Shown: one piece after another, positions 53,891 to 62,690 of the stretch | Position numbering within the stretch: position 1 is the first letter of the stretch | How the letters are laid out: every line of letters begins with the position of its first letter | Origin: Anaerolineae bacterium | GTDB taxonomy: Bacteria > Chloroflexota > Anaerolineae > Aggregatilineales > Phototrophicaceae | NCBI GenBank assembly: GCA_022824365.1 | Contig: JAJEAA010000023.1 | Span: forward strand, 160,886-224,885 | DNA length: 64,000 bases | Direction of reading: 5' to 3' | The notes under the pieces: generated by a model | The model's input: only the letters and a program-made list of their open reading frames with translations | Told to the model about the DNA's origin: nothing | Databases searched by the model: none | Translations under genes and position numbers: made by a program

Positions 53891-55099
53891 TCAGTTGGCG
53901 GCGTCGAGCGCGGCTCGCTGCTCGGCGATCATCTCGGGCGTGCATTCAAGCTCGGCGAGAAATTCCAGATCGGCGGCGCGGCGTTCTTCCAGGGGCATAT
54001 CCGGCAGTTCGATGCCGATCTCGGGCAAGTCGGGCGTTACGCCTTCGGTGCTTGCCCCATCTTTAATCGTCCAGTCCGCCATTGCCAGCAGTTCGTCGGC
54101 GATCTCCACGCCCGCCTCCGCCGCCGCATCGAGGTTGATCGCGACGGTGAAGCCGGGCTTTAGGTTGACGCTCAGACGGGAGATATCGATGTCGCCGTTG
54201 AGGTGGCTGATCACCATGCGGGCGGCAATGACGCCTTCGCGATACATGCTGTAGAAGTCGGCGCCCACAGTCGCGCCGCGATAGACATGTTCCGCCACGA
54301 TGGAAAAGACCGGTATCCCGCCGTGCTCTGCGGCAATATCTACAATTGCGGACAAACCGATAGACGTGGTATAGCCGGCGGGCAGGGCGATCGCCTCAAC
54401 GCCTTTGCTAATCAGGCTGGCGGTCGCCAGTGACAAATCCGCAACTGCGACAACCGGAGCCGCTTCGACCCGCATCCCAAGCCCCTCGGCAAGTTTGGCG
54501 ATTCGTTCCGCGCCGAACACGCTATTGGGTTCAGCCAGATTCACGATTGTGCCTATCGTCTTCATATCCGGGTCTTGCAGCTTTAGCAGCGGCACAAACT
54601 CATCGTAGGGCACATCGGTCTGCGTACCGGCGATGTGGCTGTCTTTGATACAGGGAGCGTCGGCAATGCCGGCGAAATAGGGAGCGGTGACGATAGCGAA
54701 AATAATAGCCGGCGGGTCGTCCATTTGGCGGGTGATGTTAGCGGCGATCTGCGACACGGGCGTTGAAAGCGTCAAGAGCGTATCGGCGCCCCGGTCCAGC
54801 GCGTCCTCCACCATAATGTTCGCCGTCGGGATATCAAAGTCCGCGTCGCTATAGATGATATTAATATGCTCGCCTTCAAGGTCTTCCGCCTTATTTAATA
54901 CGGCGCGCTCCTCGGCATTCACCATGCCATAGGCTTCAAACATATCCAGAATGCCTTTTTCAGCCAAAGCCGTAAGGGAGGTGCCACCGTAGCGCAGGAT
55001 AGCGATTGTAGGCTTGCCGTCATCTTGAGCCAGGGCCGACGGTAGAACTGAACACAGTAGCGCAACAACCACCAGCAATAGCAAGACGCGCTGTAACAT
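53891..55099 (-). CDS. ABC_sub_bind-family substrate-binding protein, array copy 2
   Basis: A 402-residue member. Signal LLLLVVVALLCSVLPSALAQ, with one cysteine in the hydrophobic core that would be removed on cleavage; the mature part again has two cysteines (DAPCIK and ELECTPE). Blocks: GGTSLTALAEKGILDMFEAY, VSQIAANITRQMDDPPAIIF and ALPAGYTTSIGLSAIVDIAA. It shares the spacing and direction of the other copies. Two further marks of the array are the lobe motif HVYRGATVGADFYSMYREGV and the tail LEERRAADLEFLAELECTPE. Confidence 0.88.
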   Translation of the reverse strand: MLQRVLLLLVVVALLCSVLPSALAQDDGKPTIAILRYGGTSLTALAEKGILDMFEAYGMVNAEERAVLNKAEDLEGEHINIIYSDADFDIPTANIMVEDALDRGADTLLTLSTPVSQIAANITRQMDDPPAIIFAIVTAPYFAGIADAPCIKDSHIAGTQTDVPYDEFVPLLKLQDPDMKTIGTIVNLAEPNSVFGAERIAKLAEGLGMRVEAAPVVAVADLSLATASLISKGVEAIALPAGYTTSIGLSAIVDIAAEHGGIPVFSIVAEHVYRGATVGADFYSMYREGVIAARMVISHLNGDIDISRLSVNLKPGFTVAINLDAAAEAGVEIADELLAMADWTIKDGASTEGVTPDLPEIGIELPDMPLEERRAADLEFLAELECTPEMIAEQRAALDAAN

Positions 55100-55200
55100 G
55101 ATGTTTACTTTCCAAGGGCTATTTTATGGATGCCCATCATCTTCATTGTATACGAATGCGGCGATTATGGAGGTTTGACCAGCGTTTGCCGCTATCCGGC

Positions 55201-56388
55201 TCATCCGCCCTCCAGCGCCGCTTGTTGCTCGGCGATCATCTCCGGCGTGCACTCAAGCCCGGCGAGGAAGGCCAGGTCGGCGGCGCGGCGTTCTTCCAGC
55301 GGCATTTCCGGCAGGGTGATCTCGACTTCGGGATACTGGGCGGAGACGCCTTGCTCCGTCTCTCCGTTCTCAACGATGTAGGCTGCGCCATCCAGCAGGG
55401 CTTGGGAAATCTCGACATCTTGCAAGTCGGCCGCGTCAAGATTGACGGCGAAGGCGAAGTCATCGCTTTCGTAGATGGCGGTGTCCGCGATGTCGATATC
55501 GCCGTTGAGATGCGCGATCAGCATATTTCCGGCGATAGCGCCTTGTTTGTAGAGGCCGAAGAAGCCGCCGCCGATCGTGCCGCCGCGATAAGCGTTCTGG
55601 GGGGCGGAGAAGAGCACCGGCAGCCCGTAGTCATAGGACAGGGACAAGAGCAGTTGAAAGCCCTGGAAGGTGAAGATGGGGATGATGATCGCCTCAGCGC
55701 CTTTGTCGGCCAGCTTCTCCACCGCTTGATACAGGTCTGGCGTCACGATGATGGATTCGGCTTCGACGGTTAATCCCAGCGAACCGCCGATTTCCGTAAT
55801 CCGCGCGACGCCGACTTCACTGGCGCGCTGCTGCGGCGAATAGATAGCGCCGACCACTTTCATGTCGGGATCCTGCATCAGCAGCAGGGGCACGATGTCT
55901 TCATAGTTGGTGACGGGCACGGTGCCGGTGACAAATTCCGGTTTGACGCAGGATGCTTCCGCCACGCCGGTGATATAGGGTCCTGACGTCACGGTGAAGA
56001 TCAGCTTGGGCGGGTCGATAAACTCGCGGATGGCGTAATAGGCGATTTGCGTCATCTGCGTGGTAAAGGTGACCAGGACATCAGCGTCTTTGTCGAGGGC
56101 GCGCTCGATGATGACATTGGCCTCGGTTCTATCAAAGAGGGCATCGCCATAAAAGATATTGATATTCTCGCCTTCGATGGAGCGCTCTTCATCCAGCAGC
56201 CGGCGTTCATCCTCGTTGATGAAGCCGTAGACTTGCAACATATCCAGGATGGCTTTTTCCGCCAAGCCGACATTGCTGGAATCGCCCCATTTCAGAAAAG
56301 CCACCGTGGGCTTGTCGTCATCCTGCGCTAGGGAAGCGGGAACGATTAGTAAGGCGATAACGATGACCAGCAGCAAAGCATTTCTCAT
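55201..56388 (-). CDS. ABC_sub_bind-family substrate-binding protein, array copy 1
   Basis: About 395 residues from the ATG at 56388, preceded by GAGG; it is the copy nearest to the ATPase gene. Signal MRNALLLVIVIALLIVPASL, then AQDDDKPTVAFLKWG. It diverges from the other copies in MTQIAYYAIREFIDPPKLIF and in the ligand loops (IIPIFTFQGFQLLLSL). Two mature cysteines (EASCVKPE and GLECTPE). The 207-base gap to the ATPase carries one G/C-run repeat. Being first, it may be the ancestral partner of the transporter. Confidence 0.88.
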   Translation of the reverse strand: MRNALLLVIVIALLIVPASLAQDDDKPTVAFLKWGDSSNVGLAEKAILDMLQVYGFINEDERRLLDEERSIEGENINIFYGDALFDRTEANVIIERALDKDADVLVTFTTQMTQIAYYAIREFIDPPKLIFTVTSGPYITGVAEASCVKPEFVTGTVPVTNYEDIVPLLLMQDPDMKVVGAIYSPQQRASEVGVARITEIGGSLGLTVEAESIIVTPDLYQAVEKLADKGAEAIIIPIFTFQGFQLLLSLSYDYGLPVLFSAPQNAYRGGTIGGGFFGLYKQGAIAGNMLIAHLNGDIDIADTAIYESDDFAFAVNLDAADLQDVEISQALLDGAAYIVENGETEQGVSAQYPEVEITLPEMPLEERRAADLAFLAGLECTPEMIAEQQAALEGG

Positions 56389-56442
56389 TGCGTTGAGCCT
56401 CCTCGTTCCGGATTCAACAGGCGTCATTCCTTATCTGGCGTC

Positions 56443-56485
56443 TAGCCCATCCCCAACCCATCCCCGAATCATCAGGGAAGGGGGT
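56443..56485 (-). repeat. G/C-run palindromic repeat before array copy 1
   Basis: CCCATCCCCAACCCATCCCC, then GAATCATCAGGGAAGGGGG. It lies between the ATPase stop and the first binding-protein gene. Confidence 0.65.
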
Positions 56486-56595
56486 CTCGCTGTTAAGGAT
56501 GGAATACTCGGTGAAATTCGCATCATATATTTTGAACCACTTCCGCGCAGAGTGACGAACCTTTGCCCGGCGCGCGGACACGACATCCTAACAGC

Positions 56596-57390
56596 CTAAC
56601 TGAGCAACTGCGCGTCGGAGAGTTCGGTCCCGTCCTGCAAGGAATGGAAGCGATCAATCAGGTCCGCAGGTTTCAGGTTTTTGCGTTCCTCGCCGGCGAT
56701 TTCAAATACGATCCTGCCCCGATTCATCATGATGACGCGGTCGCCCAAATCACAAGCCTGCTGCATACTGTGCGTGATCATCACGACGCAGAGGTCATGC
56801 GCCTCGGCCAATTGCTGTGTCAGCATGATAACCTGCTCGGCCGCGTTGGGGTCCAGCGCCGCCGTATGTTCGTCCAGAAGCAGCAGTTTCGGCTTGACGA
56901 GGGTGGCCATCGCCAGCGTGATCGCCTGCCGCTGCCCGCCGCTGAGCAGGGCGACATCGGCGTCAAGGCGGCGTTCCAAGCCCAGTTGTTGCCGCGCCAA
57001 TTGCTCGATGAACCAGGCTTCCTCGTCCGCTTTCACATCGCGGCGGAAGCCGGCTCGGCGTCCGTGAATGGCAGCCAGGGACAAGTTCTCGCGGATGGTC
57101 AAGCCCGGGCAAGTGCCGAGGCGGGGGTCTTGAAAGACGCGGCCGATATCATGCGAGCGGCGATACTCGGGCCAATGCGTGATGTCCCGCCCATCCAGTT
57201 CGATGTGACCGGCTTTGGGTTCCACCGCCCCCGATATCACGTTGAAGAGCGTGCTCTTGCCGGCGCCGTTGGAACCGATGACGGTGATGAATTCGCCTGC
57301 ATCCACGAAGAGGGACAGGTCCTGCAAGGCGCGGACTTCATTCGGCGTGCCTTGGTTGAAAATTACCGATACATGGTCGAGTGAAAGCAT
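56596..57390 (-). CDS. ABC transporter ATPase of the binding-protein array
   Basis: A 264-residue ATPase with Walker A GSNGAGKSTLF, Q-loop VFQDPRLG, signature LLSGGQRQAITLAMA, Walker B LLLLDEHTAALDP and switch His in VVMITHSMQQA. The DEHTAALDP phrase is typical of the ATPases that go with ABC_sub_bind proteins (COG1101). The gene starts 8 bases after the permease stop and is followed by six binding-protein genes. A single ATPase of 264 residues must form a homodimer on one permease pair. Confidence 0.9.
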   Translation of the reverse strand: MLSLDHVSVIFNQGTPNEVRALQDLSLFVDAGEFITVIGSNGAGKSTLFNVISGAVEPKAGHIELDGRDITHWPEYRRSHDIGRVFQDPRLGTCPGLTIRENLSLAAIHGRRAGFRRDVKADEEAWFIEQLARQQLGLERRLDADVALLSGGQRQAITLAMATLVKPKLLLLDEHTAALDPNAAEQVIMLTQQLAEAHDLCVVMITHSMQQACDLGDRVIMMNRGRIVFEIAGEERKNLKPADLIDRFHSLQDGTELSDAQLLS

Positions 57391-57398
57391 AGTTTTGC

Positions 57399-58454
57399 CT
57401 AGTTGCTATGTCTTTGTTGGTAGCTCTTCCAGCGGCCATAGAGCGTCGGCGCGCCCAGCGCGGTCAAGACGACCAGGGCGCTGACGAACTGGATATCGGT
57501 GGTGGGCAGGTCCAGGGCGCTGAAGATCCAGGCGCGGGAAATATCGAAGATCAACATGCCCGCCGTCGCCGCCACCAGGAATTGGCCCACCGACCGGGGG
57601 CGCAGCAGCACCTCGCCGATGATCACCGCCGCCAGGCCGCGCACGATCAAGCCAAAGCCCAGGCTGACATCGGCGAAGCCGAATTGCTGCGCGACCAGCG
57701 CGCCGGAGACGCCGGCCAGTCCGTTGGCCGCCATCAAGCCAAGCGCGATCATCAGATTGTGGTTCAAGCCGGTGGCGCGGACCATCTGCGGGTTCTTGCC
57801 GGTGGCGCGTATCGCCAAGCCGATCTCCGAGCGCAAGAACCAATAGAGTATGACCAGCACAAAGATGACGATGGCGCCGAAGAGTATGATCTCGAGCAGA
57901 TTGGTCGATTGCCGCCGCATCTGATCGCCGAATTGCTCCACCAGCCAACTGCGAAAATCGCGCGAGTAACGGCTTATCAGCGTTTCTTCGCCCAATAGCG
58001 GCACATTGCTTTTGCCGCCCATGATGTGCAGGGTGACGGTATAAGCGCCGGTGATGACGATAATGCTGGCCAGCAGACCTTCTATCTTGAAGATGATATC
58101 GATGAGAGCCGTGGCCAGGCCGGTCAGCGCGCCGGTGACAAAAGCCGCCAGGATCGCGACTTCGGGGCTTTGGCCGCCGACGATGAGCACGGCGCAGGTG
58201 GCCGCGCCGATGGGAAAAGCGCCATCCACCGTCAAGTCGACAAAACCCAGGACACGGAAGGTCAAATATACTGTGACGCCCGCCAGCCCATAAGCCAGCC
58301 CTTGACCGATCGCGCCGATATTCACATTGCCGAGTGACATGATAAAGGCGACGACCGCCGCCACGATCAGACCGCGCAGCAAGAACCGCAGGTTGCTACT
58401 AAGGCCGCTTCCGGTTTGGCTATCGACTGAAGAAGTTGCTGCAGCCATATTCAC
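57399..58454 (-). CDS. ABC transporter permease of the binding-protein array
   Basis: A 351-residue membrane protein of the branched-chain-amino-acid/ribose permease fold (about nine helices): QGLAYGLAGVTVYLTFRVLG, VDLTVDGAFPIGAATCAVL, GLAIRATGKNPQMVRATGLN and the glycine-rich end GLIVRGLAAVIIGEVLLRPR. It matches the COG4120 permeases that serve ABC_sub_bind proteins. It begins the operon behind the promoter at 58502-58530, and no second permease is present, so it probably works as a homodimer. Confidence 0.9.
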   Translation of the reverse strand: MNMAAATSSVDSQTGSGLSSNLRFLLRGLIVAAVVAFIMSLGNVNIGAIGQGLAYGLAGVTVYLTFRVLGFVDLTVDGAFPIGAATCAVLIVGGQSPEVAILAAFVTGALTGLATALIDIIFKIEGLLASIIVITGAYTVTLHIMGGKSNVPLLGEETLISRYSRDFRSWLVEQFGDQMRRQSTNLLEIILFGAIVIFVLVILYWFLRSEIGLAIRATGKNPQMVRATGLNHNLMIALGLMAANGLAGVSGALVAQQFGFADVSLGFGLIVRGLAAVIIGEVLLRPRSVGQFLVAATAGMLIFDISRAWIFSALDLPTTDIQFVSALVVLTALGAPTLYGRWKSYQQRHSN

Positions 58455-58501
58455 TTTGCTCCGTCGATTGTCACCCCAGGCAAAATGGAACGTATTCTTT
58501 G

Positions 58502-58530
58502 AGTATACTGTAGGACTATTTTCCTAACAA
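58502..58530 (-). promoter_or_regulatory. Promoter of the permease-ATPase-six-binding-protein operon
   Basis: TTGTTA (58525-58530) and TATACT (58502-58507) on the minus strand are 17 bases apart. The leader before the permease ATG is about 40 bases. Confidence 0.55.
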
Positions 58531-58580
58531 ATGCTGTCTAAGTAAACGCAAGCAAGTAATGCAACAATCAAAAAGATAGT

Positions 58581-58652
58581 GCAGGGGCGAGTCTTGAGTC
58601 GCCCAAATGCAAAATGGCGATGTAACGGGCGCTCCAAGGCTCGCCCCTACAG
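58581..58652. repeat. Long GGGCGACC-type repeat in a 343-base gene-free stretch
   Basis: GCAGGGGCGAGTCTTGAGTC leads, over about 72 bases, to GGGCGCTCCAAGGCTCGCCC, then CTACA. The outer arms AGGGGCGAG and CTCGCCCCT pair. The rest of 58455-58797 holds the promoter at 58502 and the short repeat CTTAGTATCCAGCAAATTCA near 58750, but no gene that I can support. Confidence 0.65.
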
Positions 58653-58797
58653 ATTTCGAAAATGAGAATCGCCGTCCTCTTTTGCATGATTTACTTTCAC
58701 TTACTTATATTGGGGAGTGGTGAAAGTCGCGGATATTCCCACATTGTCTTAGTATCCAGCAAATTCAGCACTATTGCCGGTTTGACGGCGCTAGACC

Positions 58798-59805
58798 TTA
58801 GCGCGGCGTCCGCAAGCGCGGATCAATGACGTGATAGAGCATATCCACCAGCATGTTCATCAGCACGTAGGCGAGCGCGACAAAGATGATGCCGCCTTGC
58901 ACCACCGAATAATCGCGCTCCAGGATGCCATCCAGCAGCCAGGTCCCCATGCCGGGATAAGAAAAGACGCGCTCCGTGATCACCGCGCCGCCCAAGATCG
59001 CGCCGAACTGCAAACCTTGCAAGGTCATGATCGGCAGCAGGGCGTTGCGCATGGCGTGTTTCCAGATGACCGCGCGTTCGTATAATCCTTTTGCCCGCGC
59101 CGTCCGGACATAATCCGAGCGCATCACTTCCAGCATCGCCGAGCGCGTCAGCCGGGCGACGAAACCGGCCGATGTCAAGCCGATGGTCACGCTGGGCAGA
59201 ATGAGATGCCGCAGGTAGCTGCGATAAGCCTCCCAATTGCCCGTCACTGCCAGGTCGAAGAACATGAAATTGGTGATGACTTCGTAATCCACGCCCGGTC
59301 CGATGCGCCCGTTTGTGGGCGTCCAGCGCAAGTTGACCGAAAACACGATAATCAGCATGATGCCGACCCAGAAAATCGGCAGGGACAGGCCCAGTATCGA
59401 CAGCGTCCGCACGCCAAAGTCGATGACGTGGTTGCCTATCGTCACGGACGCCACGCCGGCCAGCACGCCCAGCCCGCTGCTGATGACGAGGGAAACGACC
59501 GCCAGCTCGATTGTTGGCGGCATGCGCTCGAAGATCATCCGGCGGATGGGCACGCCGCTGCTCATCGACAAGCCGAGATCGCCCTGAGCCAGCCGCGAGA
59601 TGAAACTGAGGTACTGCTCGCTTATTGGCCGGTCCAAGCCCCAAACGGCTTCCACCTCCGCCAGTTGTCCGCGGTCCATCACCTGGTTCTGTATCGTTTG
59701 AATGGGATTGCCCGGCACGATGCGCAGCGCCAGGAAGGTCATGCTGCTCACCGCCCAGAGCACGACCGGCAGCCAGATTACGCGTCGGAGCAGGTATTGA
59801 ATCAT
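58798..59805 (-). CDS. Dpp/Opp-type ABC transporter permease (DppB-like)
   Basis: A 335-residue membrane protein. The DppB opening YLLRRVIWLPVVLWAVSSMT and LRIVPGNPIQTIQNQ, the loop RAKGLYERAVIWKHAMRNAL for ATPase docking and a C-terminal VDMLYHVIDPRLR are all standard. It follows the DppC-like gene by 12 bases. Unlike the operon at 12.3-19.3 kb, no ATPase gene accompanies this system in the window; it may borrow those of the other importer. Confidence 0.9.
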   Translation of the reverse strand: MIQYLLRRVIWLPVVLWAVSSMTFLALRIVPGNPIQTIQNQVMDRGQLAEVEAVWGLDRPISEQYLSFISRLAQGDLGLSMSSGVPIRRMIFERMPPTIELAVVSLVISSGLGVLAGVASVTIGNHVIDFGVRTLSILGLSLPIFWVGIMLIIVFSVNLRWTPTNGRIGPGVDYEVITNFMFFDLAVTGNWEAYRSYLRHLILPSVTIGLTSAGFVARLTRSAMLEVMRSDYVRTARAKGLYERAVIWKHAMRNALLPIMTLQGLQFGAILGGAVITERVFSYPGMGTWLLDGILERDYSVVQGGIIFVALAYVLMNMLVDMLYHVIDPRLRTPR

Positions 59806-59817
59806 GTCGCCACCCGC

Positions 59818-60702
59818 TCAAGCGCCTTGTCGGCGCAGCTTTGGGTCGAGGCGGTCGCGCAAGCCATCGCCCATATAATTCACGCTGAGCACCGTGATCG
59901 TGATCACCAAGCCGGGGAAAAGCGGCACATGGGGCGCGTCAAAGATCAGGCGCTGTCCCTCGGCCACCATCATGCCCCAATCGGGCGTGCCCGGTTCGAC
60001 GCCCAAGCCGATGAAGTTCAGCGCCGAGGCTGTGCCTATCGCCACCGCCAACATGGCCGAGGCTTGCACGATAATAGGCGGCAGCATGTTGGGCAGGATA
60101 TGCCGCCAGATGGTATGCCCGTCCGATGCCCCCAGCGAGCGCGCCGCCAGCACATATTCCTCGTGGACAAGGGTGATGACGATCGAGCGGACAAGGCGGG
60201 CGAATATCGGCACCATCGAAAAGCCGATAGCCACAGTCACGTTCAACTGGCCGACGCCCAATGTCGCCACGATCAGAATCGCCAGCAAGATTGAGGGGAA
60301 GCTCAGCATGACATCCATCAAGCGCATCAGCCCCGTATCCAGGGGACCGCCGATATACCCCCCGGCCACGCCAATAACCATGCCAAGCGCCAGCGCCGCG
60401 AAAACCGCGCTGAAGCTGGCCGAGAGGATGGGACGCCCGCCGTAGATCACGCGGGAAAATACATCGCGCCCAAGTTGATCGGTGCCGAAGATGTTGGCTG
60501 ACGAGGGCGGGGCGAAGCGATTCTTGATGTTCCGGCCCATGGGGTCAAAGGGCGCGACGGCGGAGGCGAATATCGTGATGAGAAGGATGAAGGCGAAGAC
60601 CGAACCGCCGACGAGGGCGATATCATAGCGGCGCCAGAATGCGCCGATCCGCGTAAAGGCTCTCCTCTCTCGTCGCATGATGAGATTAATCCGCGTTCGC
60701 AC
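59818..60702 (-). CDS. Dpp/Opp-type ABC transporter permease (DppC-like)
   Basis: A 294-residue membrane protein with six helices and the DppC blocks ANIFGTDQLGRDVFSRVIYG, DVMLSFPSILLAILIVATLG, the EAA loop AARSLGASDGHTIWRHILPN and GLGVEPGTPDWGMMVAEGQR. It starts 105 bases after the binding-protein stop. It is not a close copy of the permease at 15266-16204, so the two importers are separate systems. Confidence 0.9.
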   Translation of the reverse strand: MRTRINLIMRRERRAFTRIGAFWRRYDIALVGGSVFAFILLITIFASAVAPFDPMGRNIKNRFAPPSSANIFGTDQLGRDVFSRVIYGGRPILSASFSAVFAALALGMVIGVAGGYIGGPLDTGLMRLMDVMLSFPSILLAILIVATLGVGQLNVTVAIGFSMVPIFARLVRSIVITLVHEEYVLAARSLGASDGHTIWRHILPNMLPPIIVQASAMLAVAIGTASALNFIGLGVEPGTPDWGMMVAEGQRLIFDAPHVPLFPGLVITITVLSVNYMGDGLRDRLDPKLRRQGA

Positions 60703-60807
60703 TGATTTGTGGGCTGCGTCTAGTCTAGTGGCTTACAAGCCCCAAAAGCAAATATGGCTTCTCCCGCTACAGAAGAAGCCATACAGTCAGTTGTGATTTA
60801 TTCGGCG

Positions 60808-62376
60808 CTATTGCGAAAGCCAAGTTCCGCGCAAGTTAATGCGCCCGCCAGCGGTTCCGTAGGTCTCGACGTCTTGGACGCGTTGGTTGACGAAGATCGG
60901 CGGCGTCAGATAGCCGATATAGATGTAGGGCATCTCTTCCAGCATTAGCGCCTGGAATTCCCCGTATATTGCCGCCCGTTCTTCCGGGACAGCCGTGGTG
61001 ATGCCGGCTGTAATCAGCGCGTCGATTTCGCCGACTGCCTCCAGCGCTTGATGCTGCGTCTGGCTGCCTTCGGCGCCGGCCCGCGCCATCAGGATGGCTT
61101 TTCCGTGTGGATCTGGCACGAAGGTAGAGCGCTGGTTGATGCTCAGTTGGGTCGCGCCATCGCCGACCTTGCCCCAGAAGGAGCCGGTATCCAGGCGGTC
61201 CAGGGTCACATCAAAGCCGACCGCTTCCAGATCCGCGGCAATAAGCTCCGCCAGTTGGGGCCAGAAACGATTGTTTTCGAAAGCGACTTCCAGCGGCACC
61301 GGCAGGTCCAGTCCCGATGCTTCCAGGTGCGCCCGAGCGCTATCCGGATCGTATACGCTGACAGCGCGTCCCGCTTCGTCAAAGCCGAGGTCCAGAGGAC
61401 CGATCAAGCTGGCGGGCATTTCGGCGAATCCGTTTAGGCCAGCTTCAATCAATACTTCACGATCGAGGGCGTTGTTGACAGCCAGACGGACGTGCAAATT
61501 GTCCAGCGGCGCCGCGGATACATTCGCGCCGGCAAAGAGGTTGACCAAGGGCGCGCCCACCTCCACGCGGATGCTATCCGAATCTTGCAGGCGTGGCACC
61601 GATGTGAAGGGCGCGTAGAGCGTCATGTCGATCTCGCCGGCTTCGAGAGCCGCCAGGATCGCCGCTTCATCGGGGAAGGCGCGGATCACGACGCGGTCAA
61701 CATAGGGGCGCCCAGCCCAATAATCTTCATTGGCGACCAGGACCGCTTCCTGCCCGGGCACGAAGCGCTCGATTTTGAAGGGTCCCGCCATCGACATGTT
61801 CAAGCCGACTTCCGTGCCAAATTCGTCCATCGCCTTCGGGCTGATGATGGCGCCATCGGGCCGTGAGAAGACCAGCAACTGGGTCGCGTTGGGCTGCATC
61901 AGGGTCAGCACAATCGTATGGTCATCGACGGCCTCGATCGATTCCCAATTGCTCGTGCCCTGATTGCCATACATATACATGCCTTCGATGTAGCTCGGGT
62001 CATCCGGGTTGATCGGTCGCGTCATGCTGCGCACGATAGCGCCGGCGGTGACCGGCTCGCCATCGTGGAAGGTCATGCCTTCGCGGATATGGAAGGTATA
62101 GACCAAGCCGTCATCCGATATTTCCCAGGATTCGGCCAAGCCGGGCAGGGCGCCGCCATTCTCGAAGTCAGCGCGGACCAAGCCCTCGCCGATGGAGTCG
62201 ATGACGTGCACGCCGCCGAAGCCGTGCCAGAAGCCGATATCGAAGGAATCGCCCATCGATTCGGCGCCGAAGACTAAGGTCCCGCCGTATTGCGGGTCTT
62301 GCGCCGCTGCCGTCCCCAAGCTGAGAAGCAGCAGAAGCGCCAGAAGCAATCTAGAAATTGTAGTCAAGCGGAACAT
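60808..62376 (-). CDS. Dpp/Opp-type ABC transporter substrate-binding protein
   Basis: About 522 residues. Sec signal RLLLALLLLLSLGTAAAQ without lipobox; then the family-5 signature DGLVYTFHIREGMTFHDGEP, LTLMQPNATQLLVFSRPDGA and ARAGAEGSQTQHQALEAVGE. I prefer the ATG at 62376 with AAAGG 9 bases ahead; a TTG at 62382 with AGGAG is also possible and adds two residues. It sits behind a strong promoter (62488-62515) and an imperfect palindrome. Ligand (peptide, opine or glycoside) unknown. Confidence 0.9.
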   Translation of the reverse strand: MFRLTTISRLLLALLLLLSLGTAAAQDPQYGGTLVFGAESMGDSFDIGFWHGFGGVHVIDSIGEGLVRADFENGGALPGLAESWEISDDGLVYTFHIREGMTFHDGEPVTAGAIVRSMTRPINPDDPSYIEGMYMYGNQGTSNWESIEAVDDHTIVLTLMQPNATQLLVFSRPDGAIISPKAMDEFGTEVGLNMSMAGPFKIERFVPGQEAVLVANEDYWAGRPYVDRVVIRAFPDEAAILAALEAGEIDMTLYAPFTSVPRLQDSDSIRVEVGAPLVNLFAGANVSAAPLDNLHVRLAVNNALDREVLIEAGLNGFAEMPASLIGPLDLGFDEAGRAVSVYDPDSARAHLEASGLDLPVPLEVAFENNRFWPQLAELIAADLEAVGFDVTLDRLDTGSFWGKVGDGATQLSINQRSTFVPDPHGKAILMARAGAEGSQTQHQALEAVGEIDALITAGITTAVPEERAAIYGEFQALMLEEMPYIYIGYLTPPIFVNQRVQDVETYGTAGGRINLRGTWLSQ

Positions 62377-62447
62377 TTTCAAGAGCCTTTCTCCTGTCTA
62401 TGAGCAGACATTTATGCCGCGTCATGCCTTTGGCCGGACTTTGCACA

Positions 62448-62468
62448 TTGTGTACAGATAATCTACAA
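62448..62468 (-). promoter_or_regulatory. Imperfect palindrome in the leader of the peptide-type importer
   Basis: TTGTAGATTATCTGTACACA (minus strand) contains the half-sites TTGTA and TACA around AGATTATCT-type symmetry. It lies about 20 bases downstream of the promoter -10 and recalls the TTGTACA half-sites of the operator at 10941-10962. Repressor binding is a guess. Confidence 0.35.
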
Positions 62469-62487
62469 ATTGTCCAGCGCTCAAGCA

Positions 62488-62515
62488 ATTATAACGCGTC
62501 GCGCGCGCCTGTCAA
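62488..62515 (-). promoter_or_regulatory. Strong sigma-70-like promoter of the peptide-type importer
   Basis: Perfect TTGACA (62510-62515) and TATAAT (62488-62493) on the minus strand, with a 16-base spacer made almost wholly of G and C. The leader is about 105 bases long. Confidence 0.75.
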
Positions 62516-62690
62516 AAATCCGCCGCTTTTGCATTTCGCTACATGTCTTGCTCAGTGACGCGTTATACCTTACTGGGAACCTGTGTGCTTCGCCTATCGA
62601 GTCACCCTTTCCAAAGCTTTGACTGAGGACGGGACAGTTTTTCAGCGAGCGGGATATCGTCGTATATCTTGTAATTTCGTGGGCTTTTTC

